DNA of 64,000 bases from Pseudomonas hydrolytica (GTDB lineage Bacteria; Pseudomonadota; Gammaproteobacteria; Pseudomonadales; Pseudomonadaceae): NCBI RefSeq assembly GCF_021495345.1, contig NZ_CP099397.1:4278001-4342000 (forward strand), written 5' to 3'. Made by a program: the position numbers and the translations under genes. Shown piece after piece: positions 1-8,663 of this stretch (position 1 is the stretch's first letter; the number at the start of each line of letters is the position of its first letter). The notes beneath the pieces were generated by a model that was not told the origin of the DNA, searched no databases, and saw nothing but the letters and a program-made list of their open reading frames with translations.

Positions 1-2708
1 TCGAACTCAGCCTCTGGGGCCTGCGCATCGGCGATGCCGAGCAGGAACATCTGGGCTTCCAGCGTCTGTACGCCAATCTCGAGCTGGACAGCCTGTGGAG
101 CGGCGCACTGCACCTGGCGCAGGTGGAACTCGATGGCGCCCGCACCGAGGTGCTGTTCGCCAAGGACGGCACGCTGAACCTGACGCAGCTGTTCCGCCTG
201 CCGGAAAGCTCGGCGCAGAACGAGGACAGCGACAGCGAGCCTTTCCCGCTGCGCATCGACAACCTTCACCTGCGCGAGAAGGCGCTGCACTTCCAGGACC
301 TGCGCCCCAGCGAGCCGGTGGAATTCGCCTACGATGCGCTGGATGTGGAGCTGCACAACCTCAGCACCCTGGCTGGCGACAACGCCAGGATGACGCTCAC
401 CGCACGTGGCCCGTACGGCGGGCATGTCGACTGGCAGGGTCAGGTCAGCCTGAGCCCGCTCACCTCCAGCGGCAGCCTGCAGATCACCGACGGCCGCCTG
501 CGCGCCTTCTGGCCCTACGTGCGCGACGCCCTGCCGCTGGTGCTCAAGGAGGGTGAGGTCGATCTCAGCAGCGACTACCGACTGGACCTGTCCAAGGGCA
601 CCGAACTGCAGCTGAGCAAGATCAAGGTGCAGTTGGCCCCCTTCGCCATCGACGATCCGTCGGGCAAGCCGCTGGTACGCCTGCAACGCCTGGATATCGA
701 CAACAGCAGCCTCGATCTGGCCAAACAACAGGTGGTGATCGGCCAGGTACGCAGCCAGGGCCTGGAGGCCTGGGCGGCACGTGAGGCCGACGGCCAGCTG
801 GACTGGCAGAAGCTGTTCGCCAAACCCGACGCCGCCGAGAGCGAAGCGCCCAAGCCCGCGGCGTCGCCCGGCGAGAGCAAGCCCTGGCAGGTGCTGCTGC
901 AGGATGTACAGCTGCGTGACTACAAGGCCCACCTGGCCGACCGCGTACCGCAGCAGGAAGTGGCCGTGGATGTCGGCCCGCTGAACCTCGACCTGAAGAA
1001 CTTCGACAGCCTCGGCGACAAGCCTTTCGAGCTCAGGCTCGATAGCGGCCTGGGCAGGCAGGGCAAATTGCAGGCGTCGGGTACGGTGCAACTGAGCCCG
1101 ACCAGCGCACAGCTCAAGGTCGCCACCCAGGACATCGACCTGCGCCTGGCGCAGGCCTATCTGAGCCCCTTCATTCGCCTCGAACTGCGCAGCGGCCTGC
1201 TCGGCAGCGACCTCGACGTGCAGCTCAAGAGCACCGAGCCCTTGGCGCTCAGCGTCAGCGGCAACGCCAGGGTCGATCAGCTGCACACCCTCGATACCCT
1301 GCGCGAACGCGATTTCGTGCGCTGGAAGCAGGTGCGAGTCAACGGTCTCGACTATCGACATGGCCAAAGTCTGGCCATCGAACGCGTCGAACTGGATCAG
1401 CCCTATGCGCGCTTCGTGATCAACGAGAACCTGACCACCAACGTCAGCGAACTGATCGTGCCGCAACCGGCGACACCGAACGAGAGCAAGGCGGATGCCG
1501 GCAAGCCTTTGGCGATCCGCATCGGCGGCGTGGCCATCAATGACGGCTCGGCCAACTTCGCCGACTTCAGCCTGACGCCCAGCTTCGCCACCGCCATTCA
1601 GCAGATGAACGGGCGCATCGGCGTGCTCGACAACCAGAAGCCGCAAGCGGCCAGCGTGGACATCCAGGGCAAGGTGGACCGCTACGCGCCGATGAGCATC
1701 AAGGGCAAGCTGACGCCTTTCGATCCGCTCAACAGCCTGGATATCGCCACCAGCTTCAAGAACGTCGAGCTGACCACCATCACCCCCTATTCCGGCAAGT
1801 TCGCCGGCTACCGCATCCGCAAGGGTCGTCTCAACCTGGACCTGCACTACCGTATCGAGAAGGGCCAGCTCAACGCCGAGAACAAGGTGCTGGTGGAAAA
1901 CCTGCAGTTGGGCGAGCGAGTCGACAGCCCGGACGCGGTCGATCTGCCGATTCGCCTGGCGGTCGCCCTGCTCAAGGACACCCAGGGCCGCATATCCATC
2001 GAACTGCCGGTACAGGGCGACCTCAACAACCCCGAATTCAGCGTCATGCCCATCGTCTGGCAGACGCTGCGCAACCTCGTGCTGCGCGCCGCGCAGGCGC
2101 CGTTCAAGTTCATCGCCGGCCTGGTTGGCGGCAGCGACGTCGACCTCAGCACCGTGCCCTTCTCGGCCGGCTCGGCGCAGTTGGAAGGCGACGCCCGCCA
2201 GGCCCTCGACACCCTGGCCAAGGCGCTGCAGGAGCGCCCGAATCTGCGTCTGGAGGTGGAAGGCCAGAGCGCACAGGGCGCCGACGGCCCGCTGCTGGCC
2301 GAACAGCGCCTGCAACGCGAATTCCGCGAGGGCTGGTACAAGGTGCTGCAGCGCCGTGGCGACAAGGTTCCGGCCAGCCCCGACGAACTGGAAGTGGGCG
2401 AAGACGAGCAGGCCGCCCTGCTCGAAGGCATCTACCGTACTCGCCTCAAGCAGCAGCCGCCGGCCGAGTGGGCCGCGCTCGACGAAAAGCTGCGCGCGCA
2501 GAACATGCGCGAGGCGGTGCTGGACTCCTGGGCGCAGAGCAAGCTGCTGCTGCGCCAACTGGCTCAGCAACGCGCTGCAACCATCAAGGATTACCTGGTC
2601 GAGCAGGGTGGGCTGTACGATGAGCGCATCTACCTGATCGACGTCAACCTGGGTGAGCCCGAAGCCGATGGGCGCGTACTCACCGCTCTGCATCTGGACA
2701 GCCAATGA
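1..2708 (+). CDS. DUF748 (AsmA-like) envelope protein, 5'-truncated
   Basis: The reading frame is open from the first bases of the window, so the N-terminus lies upstream and about 900 C-terminal residues are present. The sequence has long alternating beta-strand stretches with repeated 'LNLDLKNFDSLGDKPFELRLDSG'-style segments, typical of DUF748/AsmA-like proteins thought to span the periplasm. The last ~180 residues are different: alanine-, glutamate- and leucine-rich, helical, with an OmpA-like opening (GSAQLEGDARQALDTLAKAL). No catalytic motif is visible. The stop overlaps the start of the next gene by ATGA, so the two are probably translationally coupled. The family is firm; the exact role is not known. 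Confidence 0.85.
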   Translation, partial: ELSLWGLRIGDAEQEHLGFQRLYANLELDSLWSGALHLAQVELDGARTEVLFAKDGTLNLTQLFRLPESSAQNEDSDSEPFPLRIDNLHLREKALHFQDLRPSEPVEFAYDALDVELHNLSTLAGDNARMTLTARGPYGGHVDWQGQVSLSPLTSSGSLQITDGRLRAFWPYVRDALPLVLKEGEVDLSSDYRLDLSKGTELQLSKIKVQLAPFAIDDPSGKPLVRLQRLDIDNSSLDLAKQQVVIGQVRSQGLEAWAAREADGQLDWQKLFAKPDAAESEAPKPAASPGESKPWQVLLQDVQLRDYKAHLADRVPQQEVAVDVGPLNLDLKNFDSLGDKPFELRLDSGLGRQGKLQASGTVQLSPTSAQLKVATQDIDLRLAQAYLSPFIRLELRSGLLGSDLDVQLKSTEPLALSVSGNARVDQLHTLDTLRERDFVRWKQVRVNGLDYRHGQSLAIERVELDQPYARFVINENLTTNVSELIVPQPATPNESKADAGKPLAIRIGGVAINDGSANFADFSLTPSFATAIQQMNGRIGVLDNQKPQAASVDIQGKVDRYAPMSIKGKLTPFDPLNSLDIATSFKNVELTTITPYSGKFAGYRIRKGRLNLDLHYRIEKGQLNAENKVLVENLQLGERVDSPDAVDLPIRLAVALLKDTQGRISIELPVQGDLNNPEFSVMPIVWQTLRNLVLRAAQAPFKFIAGLVGGSDVDLSTVPFSAGSAQLEGDARQALDTLAKALQERPNLRLEVEGQSAQGADGPLLAEQRLQREFREGWYKVLQRRGDKVPASPDELEVGEDEQAALLEGIYRTRLKQQPPAEWAALDEKLRAQNMREAVLDSWAQSKLLLRQLAQQRAATIKDYLVEQGGLYDERIYLIDVNLGEPEADGRVLTALHLDSQ

Positions 2709-3001
2709 ACATGCGCAGCCTGCTCGTCATTCCATTCGCAGCCCTGTTCAGCACGGCTCTGTGGGCCGACACCCTGCGCTGCGGCAGCCAGCTGGTCAGC
2801 CTGGGGGATCGCAAGTTCGAGGTCGAGCGCAAATGCGGCGCCCCCATGCACCAGGATCCCATCGGTTATACGCTGGGCTCCTACGATCGCCGCGAGTTCA
2901 TGATCGAAGAGTGGGTCTACGGCCCGAGCAACGGCATGCTCAGCATCCTGCGCTTCGAGGGCAATCGCCTGGTCGCCATCGAGCGGCGGCGCGAACGCTG
3001 A
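2705..3001 (+). CDS. DUF2845 small secreted protein, copy 1
   Basis: This 98-residue protein has an N-terminal signal peptide (MNMRSLLVIPFAALFSTALWA) and a mature region with the DUF2845 pattern: LRCGSQLVSLGD near the start, KCGAP in the middle and EEWVYGPSNGML followed by LRFEGNRLVAIE. Two conserved cysteines could form a disulphide in the periplasm. It overlaps the DUF748 gene by four bases and is followed 13 bp later by a paralogue. The function of the family is unknown. Linkage to an AsmA-like protein suggests an envelope role, which is inference only. Confidence 0.85.
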   Translation: MNMRSLLVIPFAALFSTALWADTLRCGSQLVSLGDRKFEVERKCGAPMHQDPIGYTLGSYDRREFMIEEWVYGPSNGMLSILRFEGNRLVAIERRRER

Positions 3002-3014
3002 GCGGGAGAATCCC

Positions 3015-3317
3015 ATGCGCAAACTGAACTACCTGATGTTGCTGCTGTGCCTGCCGCTGGCGGCCCAGGCATCCTCTACCTATCGCTGCGGCAGCGCCCT
3101 GGTCAGCAAGACGGCGCCCACCAGCGAAGTGCTGAGCAAGTGTGGAGAGCCTTCCAGCCGCGACTTTCTCGGCTACAAGGAGGTGGTCGATGCCTATGGT
3201 TTCCGTAACGAGGTAAACGTCGAGGAATGGGTATACGGGCCGAACAACGGCATGTACCACTTCCTGCGTTTCGAGGGGGGCAGGCTCAGCGAGATACGAA
3301 GCAAGCGCGGCTCATGA
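3015..3317 (+). CDS. DUF2845 small secreted protein, copy 2
   Basis: A 100-residue paralogue of the preceding protein, with a signal peptide ending near AAQA and the same framework: YRCGSALVSK, LSKCGEP, EEWVYGPNNGMYHFLRFEGG. It has a Shine-Dalgarno GGGAG a few bases before the ATG. The copies differ through the middle, where this one has a longer KEVVDAYGFRNEVN segment, so this is an old tandem duplication rather than a recent one. It is the last gene of the DUF748 transcript, which ends at a strong hairpin about 35 bp downstream. Confidence 0.85.
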   Translation: MRKLNYLMLLLCLPLAAQASSTYRCGSALVSKTAPTSEVLSKCGEPSSRDFLGYKEVVDAYGFRNEVNVEEWVYGPNNGMYHFLRFEGGRLSEIRSKRGS

Positions 3318-3350
3318 GCCCCGCCCCGCATGCCCGGCCACAAAAACCAA

Positions 3351-3380
3351 GGCCCCGCCGGTCACACCGGCGGGGCCTTT
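3351..3380 (+). terminator. Rho-independent terminator after the DUF2845 pair
   Basis: A perfect GC stem GGCCCCGCCGGT / ACCGGCGGGGCC with a short loop is followed by TTTG. It closes the DUF748-DUF2845 transcript. Read on the other strand it is followed by TTGGTTTTT, so it may also stop transcription arriving from the minus-strand csbD gene. Confidence 0.85.
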
Positions 3381-3470
3381 GAGCATCCATGCCTTGGCTA
3401 TCCATGCTGATCGGCGTCCGTACCTGCAGCCATCCGTGCTGGTGCGGCATCCCTACCAGGCTATCCGAGC

Positions 3471-3668
3471 TCAGAGCTTGTCGCTGAAATCGCGCAGCTC
3501 TTGCTGGGCCTTTTCCTTGGTCCAGCCATAGCGTTCCTGCAGCTTGCCGGCGAGATAGTCGCTGTGACCGTCGGCGACGTTCAGATCGTCGTCGGTGAGG
3601 TTGCCCCAGCGCTCCTTGATGCGGCCACTGAGCTGCTTCCATTTACCTTTGATGATGTCGCTGTTCAT
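3471..3668 (-). CDS. CsbD-family stress protein
   Basis: This 65-residue acidic/basic helical protein begins MNSDIIKGKWKQLSGRIKERWG, the hallmark opening of the CsbD family, and continues with LTDDDLNVADGHSDYLAGKLQERYG. Family members are induced by general stress in many bacteria; no biochemical activity is established. The ATG is preceded by GGGAGAAAG. It lies 54 bp downstream of a BON-domain gene on the same strand, with a GGCCGGC/GCCGGCC hairpin (3695-3712) in between, so the two probably share a transcript with partial decoupling. Confidence 0.9.
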   Translation of the reverse strand: MNSDIIKGKWKQLSGRIKERWGNLTDDDLNVADGHSDYLAGKLQERYGWTKEKAQQELRDFSDKL

Positions 3669-3722
3669 GGTCTTTCTCCCGGTGACGGGGAAGCGGCCGG
3701 CGTGAGCCGGCCACTTCGTTGA

Positions 3723-4073
3723 TTAGTCAGCCGCTTTCAGGGCATCGGCGGAAACGTCACGCACGCCTTCGATTTCCTTGGCCTTGGCGATGGCCAGGTC
3801 GCGCTCGGCATCGGTGGCAACCGTACCGGACAGGGACACCACGCCCTGGTTGGTCTCGACCTTGATGTCCAGCCCGCTCAGATTCTGGTCAGCGATGAAG
3901 GTCGACTTCACCTTGCTGGTGATCCAGGTATCGGAGACCGCTTGCCCGGCACTGTCCATAGTGTCGTTGGCTGCGAGCATGGTCGGCTGGGCAAGCGCGG
4001 CCGAGGCGAGCGGCAGGCTCAGTACGGCGGCGGTCAGAGTGGCAGCGGCAAAACGGTTGATTGGCTGTTTCAT
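3723..4073 (-). CDS. BON-domain periplasmic protein (OsmY-like)
   Basis: This 116-residue protein has a signal peptide (MKQPINRFAAATLTAAVLSL, cleavage near ALAQ) and one BON domain, roughly residues 47-113, with the pattern SDTWITSKVKSTFIADQNLSG ... VSLSGTVATDAERDLAIAKA ... GVRDVSADAL. BON domains bind phospholipid membranes; OsmY carries two, so this is a single-domain relative. It precedes csbD on the same strand, a pairing that suggests a small osmotic or stationary-phase stress unit. About 395 bp of non-coding DNA separates it from pnp. Confidence 0.88.
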   Translation of the reverse strand: MKQPINRFAAATLTAAVLSLPLASAALAQPTMLAANDTMDSAGQAVSDTWITSKVKSTFIADQNLSGLDIKVETNQGVVSLSGTVATDAERDLAIAKAKEIEGVRDVSADALKAAD

Positions 4074-4469
4074 GGATTGGACTCCTGTACTTTCCAGACA
4101 ATCTGCAAGCCAGCTCCTGGCTGCAGGTTCACCAGTACTATCGCAAGCGCTGTGCCAGTTTCCGGAAAAGGAATAAATCCTTATAAATCAGCAATTTATA
4201 GATATGGCAAAACCGGCTTTTGATTGCATTTCGCCGAGTTGGGGAAAATCTCCCGGGCAATTTGCATGATTTATTCGGTACTACCGTACCTGAATGCGAA
4301 CACCGGGTGACGAATCGCCTGGGCAATGGATCCCGAGCACCTCGGCAAGACAGACCGCATGCCACTGCCGCTTCGGTAATAGGCGAACACAAGCAGCGCC
4401 AGGCCTGGCGATCAGGCACAAAAAAGGGCTCCCGCAGGAGCCCTTCTCGTTCGAACCGGCGAACCGTGC
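4074..4469. other. Non-coding interval between the BON gene and pnp
   Basis: Nearly 400 bp without a convincing gene. It holds the leader and presumably the promoter of the BON gene (minus strand), an AT-rich patch with the small inverted repeat TATAAAT/ATTTATA around 4180-4200, and at the right end the pnp terminator. I could not assign a -35/-10 pair with confidence. The AT-rich patch stands out against GC-rich surroundings and is the likeliest promoter position. Confidence 0.5.
4419..4446 (-). terminator. Rho-independent terminator of pnp
   Basis: On the minus strand AAGGGCTCC, a four-base loop and GGAGCCCTT are followed directly by a run of T residues. It starts about 25 bp beyond the pnp stop codon and closes the long rpsO-pnp transcript. 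Confidence 0.9.
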
Positions 4470-6578
4470 TTAGACCCCGGAGGCCTCGGCAGCAGCTACG
4501 TCCTTGATCGACAGTTTGATACGGCCGCGGTTGTCCACGTCCAGTACCAGTACCTTCACTTCCTGACCTTCCTTCAGTACGTCGGTGACCTTCTCCACGC
4601 GCTGATCGCTCAGCATGGAGATGTGCACCAGACCGTCCTTGCCCGGCAGGATGTTGACGAAGGCGCCGAAGTCGACGATGCGCTCGACCTTGCCGACGTA
4701 GATCTTGCCGATCTCGGCTTCGGCGGTGATGGCCAGCACGCGCTGCTTGGCAGCCTCGGCGGCATCCTTGGTTTCGCCGAAGATCTTGATCGAGCCGTCG
4801 TCTTCGATGTCGATCGAAGCCTTGGTCTCTTCGCAGATCGCGCGGATGGTGGCACCACCCTTGCCGATGACGTCGCGGATCTTGTCCTGATCGATCTTCA
4901 TCGCCAGCATGGTCGGCGCGTTGGCCGACAGCTCGGTGCGCGACTGGGAAATGACCTGGTTCATCTGACCGAGGATGTTCAGGCGAGCTTCCAGCGCCTG
5001 CTCCAGGGCCTGCTCCATGATCTCTTCGGTGATGCCCTGGATCTTGATGTCCATCTGCAGCGCGGTGACGCCCTTGGCGGTACCGGCTACCTTGAAGTCC
5101 ATGTCGCCCAGGTGGTCTTCGTCACCGAGGATGTCGGTCAGAACGGCGAATTTCTCGCCCTCCAGCACCAGACCCATGGCGATACCGGCAACCGGCGCCT
5201 TCATCGGCACGCCGGCGTCCATCAGGGCCAGGGAGGCACCGCAGACCGAAGCCATGGAGGAAGAACCGTTGGACTCGGTGATCTCCGACACCACGCGGAT
5301 GGTGTACGGGAACTCGTCGTCCTTCGGCAGCATGGCGGCAACGCCACGACGGGCCAGACGGCCGTGGCCGATTTCGCGGCGACCGGCGCCACCCATGCGG
5401 CCACACTCACCGACCGAGAACGGCGGGAAGTTGTAGTGCAGCATGAAGGGGTCTTTCTTCTCGCCTTCCAGGGTGTCGAGCAGCTGCGCGTCGCGGGCGG
5501 TGCCGAGGGTGGCGACGACCAGAGCCTGGGTTTCGCCACGGGTGAACAGAGCCGAGCCGTGGGTCTTGTCCAGTACGCCGACTTCGATCTTCAGCGGGCG
5601 TACGGTGCGGGTGTCGCGACCGTCGATACGCGGCTTGCCGTCGACGATGTTCTGGCGCACGGTGCGGTACTCGATCTCACCGAAAGCGGCCTTGACCTCG
5701 TCGGCAGCGAACTTGCCTTCGCCTTCGCCGGCCAGGGCAGCGATGACCTGCTCACGCAGCTCGTCCAGACGGTTGTAGCGGTCCTGCTTGATGGTGATGG
5801 TGTAGGCCTGGCTGATGGCCTCGCCGAACTGGCTGCGGATGGCGTCCAGCAGCGGGGTATTGGCGGCCGGAGCCTGCCAGTTCCAGGTCGGCTTGCCAGC
5901 TTCGGCAGCGAATTCCTTGACGGCCTGGATCACGGCCTGGAATTCCTGGTGGGCGAACAGCACGGCGCCGAGCATCTGGTCTTCGGTCAGCTCGTCAGCT
6001 TCGGACTCCACCATCAGCACGGCGGTCTCGGTACCGGCGACGACCATGTCCAGGCTGGAGGCCTTGAGCTGCTCGTAGTTCGGGTTCAGCAGGTAGCCGG
6101 TGTCCGGGTGGAAGGCCACGCGGGCGGCACCGATCGGGCCGTTGAACGGGATGCCGGAAACGGCCAGGGCAGCGGAGGTACCGATCATCGAAGCGATGTC
6201 CGGATCGGTCTTCTTGCTGGTGGAAACGACGGTGCAGACGACCTGCACTTCGTTCATGAAACCTTCGGGGAACAGCGGGCGGATCGGACGGTCGATCAGG
6301 CGCGAGGTCAGGGTTTCCTTCTCGCTCGGACGGCCTTCACGCTTGAAGAAACCGCCAGGAATCTTGCCGGCAGCGTAGGTCTTTTCCTGGTAGTGCACGG
6401 ACAGCGGGAAGAAGCCCTTGCTCGGGTCGGCGGTCTTGGCACCGACCACGGTGACCAGCACGGTGACGTCGTTGTCGACGGTCACCAGCACGGCACCGCT
6501 GGCCTGACGGGCGATGCGGCCGGTCTCGAGGGTTACGGTCGATTGACCGAACTTGAACTGTTTGATTACCGGGTTCAC
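4470..6578 (-). CDS. pnp: Polyribonucleotide nucleotidyltransferase (PNPase)
   Basis: PNPase degrades RNA 3' to 5' by phosphorolysis and works in the degradosome. The protein has two RNase PH-like cores (about residues 1-230 and 310-550), a KH domain ([21 protein letters not shown]) and a C-terminal S1 domain ([26 protein letters not shown]). I place the start at a GTG giving [20 protein letters not shown] (702 residues). This matches Pseudomonas homologues and has AAGGA upstream; an ATG 28 codons earlier would add a non-conserved leader. It follows rpsO by ~170 bp that contain a long hairpin, as in other bacteria where RNase III starts pnp autoregulation. Confidence 0.97.
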
Positions 6579-6662
6579 GGTGTTTTCCTTCTCTTTGTTG
6601 CCTTTGGGGGAAATCTGAAAGCGGCATGGGAGTCGGACCCGATGCATCCTTCGAAAAGCCAA

Positions 6663-6726
6663 AAGCTGGAAGCCCGCAGCCGCACTCCGGGGTAAGCCCC
6701 GAGGTGCCGCTGCGAACTTCCAGCTT
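6663..6726 (-). other. Long imperfect hairpin between rpsO and pnp
   Basis: Ten perfectly complementary outer bases, AAGCTGGAAG (6663-6672) and CTTCCAGCTT (6717-6726), enclose CGCAG/CTGCG and a GGGG-TAAG-CCCC tip. There is no T-tract on either strand, so it is not a simple terminator. Its place in the pnp leader fits an RNase III processing stem controlling PNPase synthesis, as known in E. coli. It could also be a mobile intergenic repeat. Confidence 0.65.
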
Positions 6727-6749
6727 CCAACTTGTGCAGCTCGCGTCTA

Positions 6750-7019
6750 TTAACGACGCAGGCCCAGGCGACCGATCAGGGCGCTGTAACGAGTGGTGTC
6801 CTTGCCCTTCAGGTAGTCCAGCAGCTTACGACGCTGGTTAACCATACGGATCAGACCACGACGGCTGTGGTGGTCCTTACCGTTGGCCTTGAAGTGGCCT
6901 TGCAGCTTGTTGATGTTGGCGGTCAGCAGGGCTACCTGCACTTCCGGGCTACCGGTGTCGCCTTCAGCTTGCTTGTACTCGTTTACGATCTGGGCTTTTT
7001 CTTCAACGCTGAGTGCCAT
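6750..7019 (-). CDS. rpsO: 30S ribosomal protein S15
   Basis: S15 binds the central domain of 16S rRNA early in 30S assembly. The 89-residue sequence ([20 protein letters not shown] ... [21 protein letters not shown]) is full length and typical. GAGGAAGCC precedes the ATG. It sits between truB and pnp, the standard order in this operon. In E. coli S15 represses its own translation through a leader pseudoknot; the ~110-base leader here has room for one but I did not establish a fold. Confidence 0.98.
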   Translation of the reverse strand: MALSVEEKAQIVNEYKQAEGDTGSPEVQVALLTANINKLQGHFKANGKDHHSRRGLIRMVNQRRKLLDYLKGKDTTRYSALIGRLGLRR

Positions 7020-7183
7020 GTTGGCTTCCTCTCATCTGGAAACTGCCGAAGCAGTCTCAATAGGCCGGGAATCGCTTCCCGTGTTTTAAAAAGAGGCATG
7101 ACCGTGCCTACTAACAGCCACCCTCGCAATCCCGACGCTGGTATCGCCAGCCTCAGGTTTCGACCTCTCGGCCGAACCGTTCG

Positions 7184-7251
7184 GTGCTACGCACCGGTAG
7201 AATCCGTCCGGGCCTTGAGGCCCGTGTCTCCACCCGTGCTACGCACCGGTA
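7184..7251. repeat. 16-bp direct repeat flanking the truB 3' end, with a hairpin between
   Basis: GTGCTACGCACCGGTA occurs at 7184-7199 and again at 7236-7251, 52 bp apart. The second copy overlaps the last codons and stop of truB. Each copy contains a small palindrome around GGTGC/GCACC. Between them is a GC hairpin, CGGGCC-TTGA-GGCCCG (7209-7224). The arrangement looks like a local duplication of the truB tail and may slow or end transcription before rpsO. Confidence 0.6.
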
Positions 7252-8159
7252 TAAATCAATCGACGCGGGGCAATGCGCCCGTCGTCGCTCACTTCACCGA
7301 TGCCGATGAAGCGACCATTGTGATCCTGCACGCGCACCATGCCGAACTTCGGCGCTTCCGGTGCCCGTACCGGTTGCCCCTGCAACCAGTAGAACGCGCT
7401 GTGCTCGGAAAACTGCAGCAGCGGCCAGTCCAGCAAACCGCTGTCGACCGGCTGCAGGAAGCGATCGAGCGCTTCGCTGCCACCTTCGGCGTGCACCGCC
7501 TCCAGCTCTTCCAGGGTCACGGTACGCGCCAGCTCGAAGGGACCGGCCTTGGTTCGACGCAGCTCGGCGACGTGTGCGCCACAACCGAGCAATTGGCCGA
7601 GGTCCTCGACCAGGGTACGAATGTAGGTCCCCTTGCTGCAGTCCACGGACAGACGCGCCTGCTCGCCTTCGAGGGCCAGCAATTCCAAGCGCGCAATAGT
7701 AACAGAACGCGCTTCGCGCTCCACTACTTCGCCTGCACGGGCCAGCTTGTACAGCGGCTGGCCGTCCTTCTTCAGGGCCGAATACATTGGAGGTATCTGT
7801 TTGATTTCTCCACGAAAACGCGGCAACAGGGCCTCGATTTCAGGGCGACCAACGGTCACCGGGCGTCGCTCGAGCACCTCACCTTCGGCGTCGCCGGTGG
7901 TGGTGGTCACGCCCAGTTGCGCCACGGTCTCGTAGCCCTTGTCGGCATCGAGCAGGTACTGGGAAAACTTGGTCGCCTCGCCGAAACACAGCGGCAGCAC
8001 GCCGGTTGCCAGCGGATCGAGGCTGCCGGTATGCCCGGCCTTCTCTGCATTGAGCAGCCAGCGCACCTTCTGCAGGGCCGCGTTGGAGGTAAAGCCGCGC
8101 GGCTTGTCGAGCAGGATGATGCCGTCGACCTTGCGGCGAATACGTTTGACCTGCGCCAC
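7239..8159 (-). CDS. truB: tRNA pseudouridine-55 synthase
   Basis: TruB makes pseudouridine 55 in the T-loop of tRNAs. The catalytic motif [14 protein letters not shown] holds the nucleophilic Asp, and the C-terminal PUA-like part ends RRLIYTGA. I choose a GTG start giving [13 protein letters not shown] (306 residues), with GAGGG six bases before it. This matches Pseudomonas homologues; a TTG two codons upstream overlaps the rbfA stop and has no spacing to the Shine-Dalgarno. The gene follows rbfA with almost no gap, so the two are translationally coupled. Confidence 0.96.
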   Translation of the reverse strand: MAQVKRIRRKVDGIILLDKPRGFTSNAALQKVRWLLNAEKAGHTGSLDPLATGVLPLCFGEATKFSQYLLDADKGYETVAQLGVTTTTGDAEGEVLERRPVTVGRPEIEALLPRFRGEIKQIPPMYSALKKDGQPLYKLARAGEVVEREARSVTIARLELLALEGEQARLSVDCSKGTYIRTLVEDLGQLLGCGAHVAELRRTKAGPFELARTVTLEELEAVHAEGGSEALDRFLQPVDSGLLDWPLLQFSEHSAFYWLQGQPVRAPEAPKFGMVRVQDHNGRFIGIGEVSDDGRIAPRRLIYTGA

Positions 8160-8161
8160 GC

Positions 8162-8551
8162 TCAACCCTCGCTGCCGTCCTGGTGCTTGCGGTCTTCCGC
8201 CACCGCACGCTCGATCAGCGCCGACAGCTCGGCGCCACGGCGGATGCTGGCGTCGTAGTGGAAGTGCAGCTGGGGGATGGTGCGCACCTTCATCGACTTG
8301 CCCAGCAGCATGCGCAGATAACCGGCCGCCTCGCCGAGAATCTCCAGGTTGAGCTTGATCTGCTCGGCATCGTCGTCCTTGCCCATCACGGTGATGAACA
8401 CCTTGGCGTGGGACAGATCGCGGCTCACGTCGACCGCAGTGATGGTTACCAGACCCAGGCGCGGGTCCTTGATCTCGCGCTGGATCAGCACTGCCAGCTC
8501 GCGCTGCATCTGATCACCGATACGCTGGGTACGGCTGTAATCTTTGGCCAT
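8162..8551 (-). CDS. rbfA: 30S ribosome-binding factor A
   Basis: RbfA is a cold-shock 30S maturation factor that binds near the 5' helix of 16S rRNA. The 129-residue protein shows the family core: [46 protein letters not shown] and the [20 protein letters not shown] helix-kink region. It lies between infB (112 bp upstream) and truB (start within a few bases of its stop), the conserved translation operon order. Confidence 0.97.
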   Translation of the reverse strand: MAKDYSRTQRIGDQMQRELAVLIQREIKDPRLGLVTITAVDVSRDLSHAKVFITVMGKDDDAEQIKLNLEILGEAAGYLRMLLGKSMKVRTIPQLHFHYDASIRRGAELSALIERAVAEDRKHQDGSEG

Positions 8552-8663
8552 TTCTTACTTACCTTTCCTTCGCCCGCATGCCTTGGCGGCAGCGGACGTA
8601 AAAGCGGCAAACGCCCGGCCGCGCATGAGCGGGGCCGGGCGTTGCGTGATCGGGATGCCGCGC

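Noticed and set aside
4204..4225. Sigma-54-like promoter (TGGCA...TTTTGAT)
   Set aside because: The GG and GC doublets are not at the required spacing, so it does not fit the -24/-12 rule.
4623..6695. 690-codon open frame opposite pnp
   Set aside because: Antisense shadow; it continues through the rpsO-pnp hairpin and has no recognisable domain.
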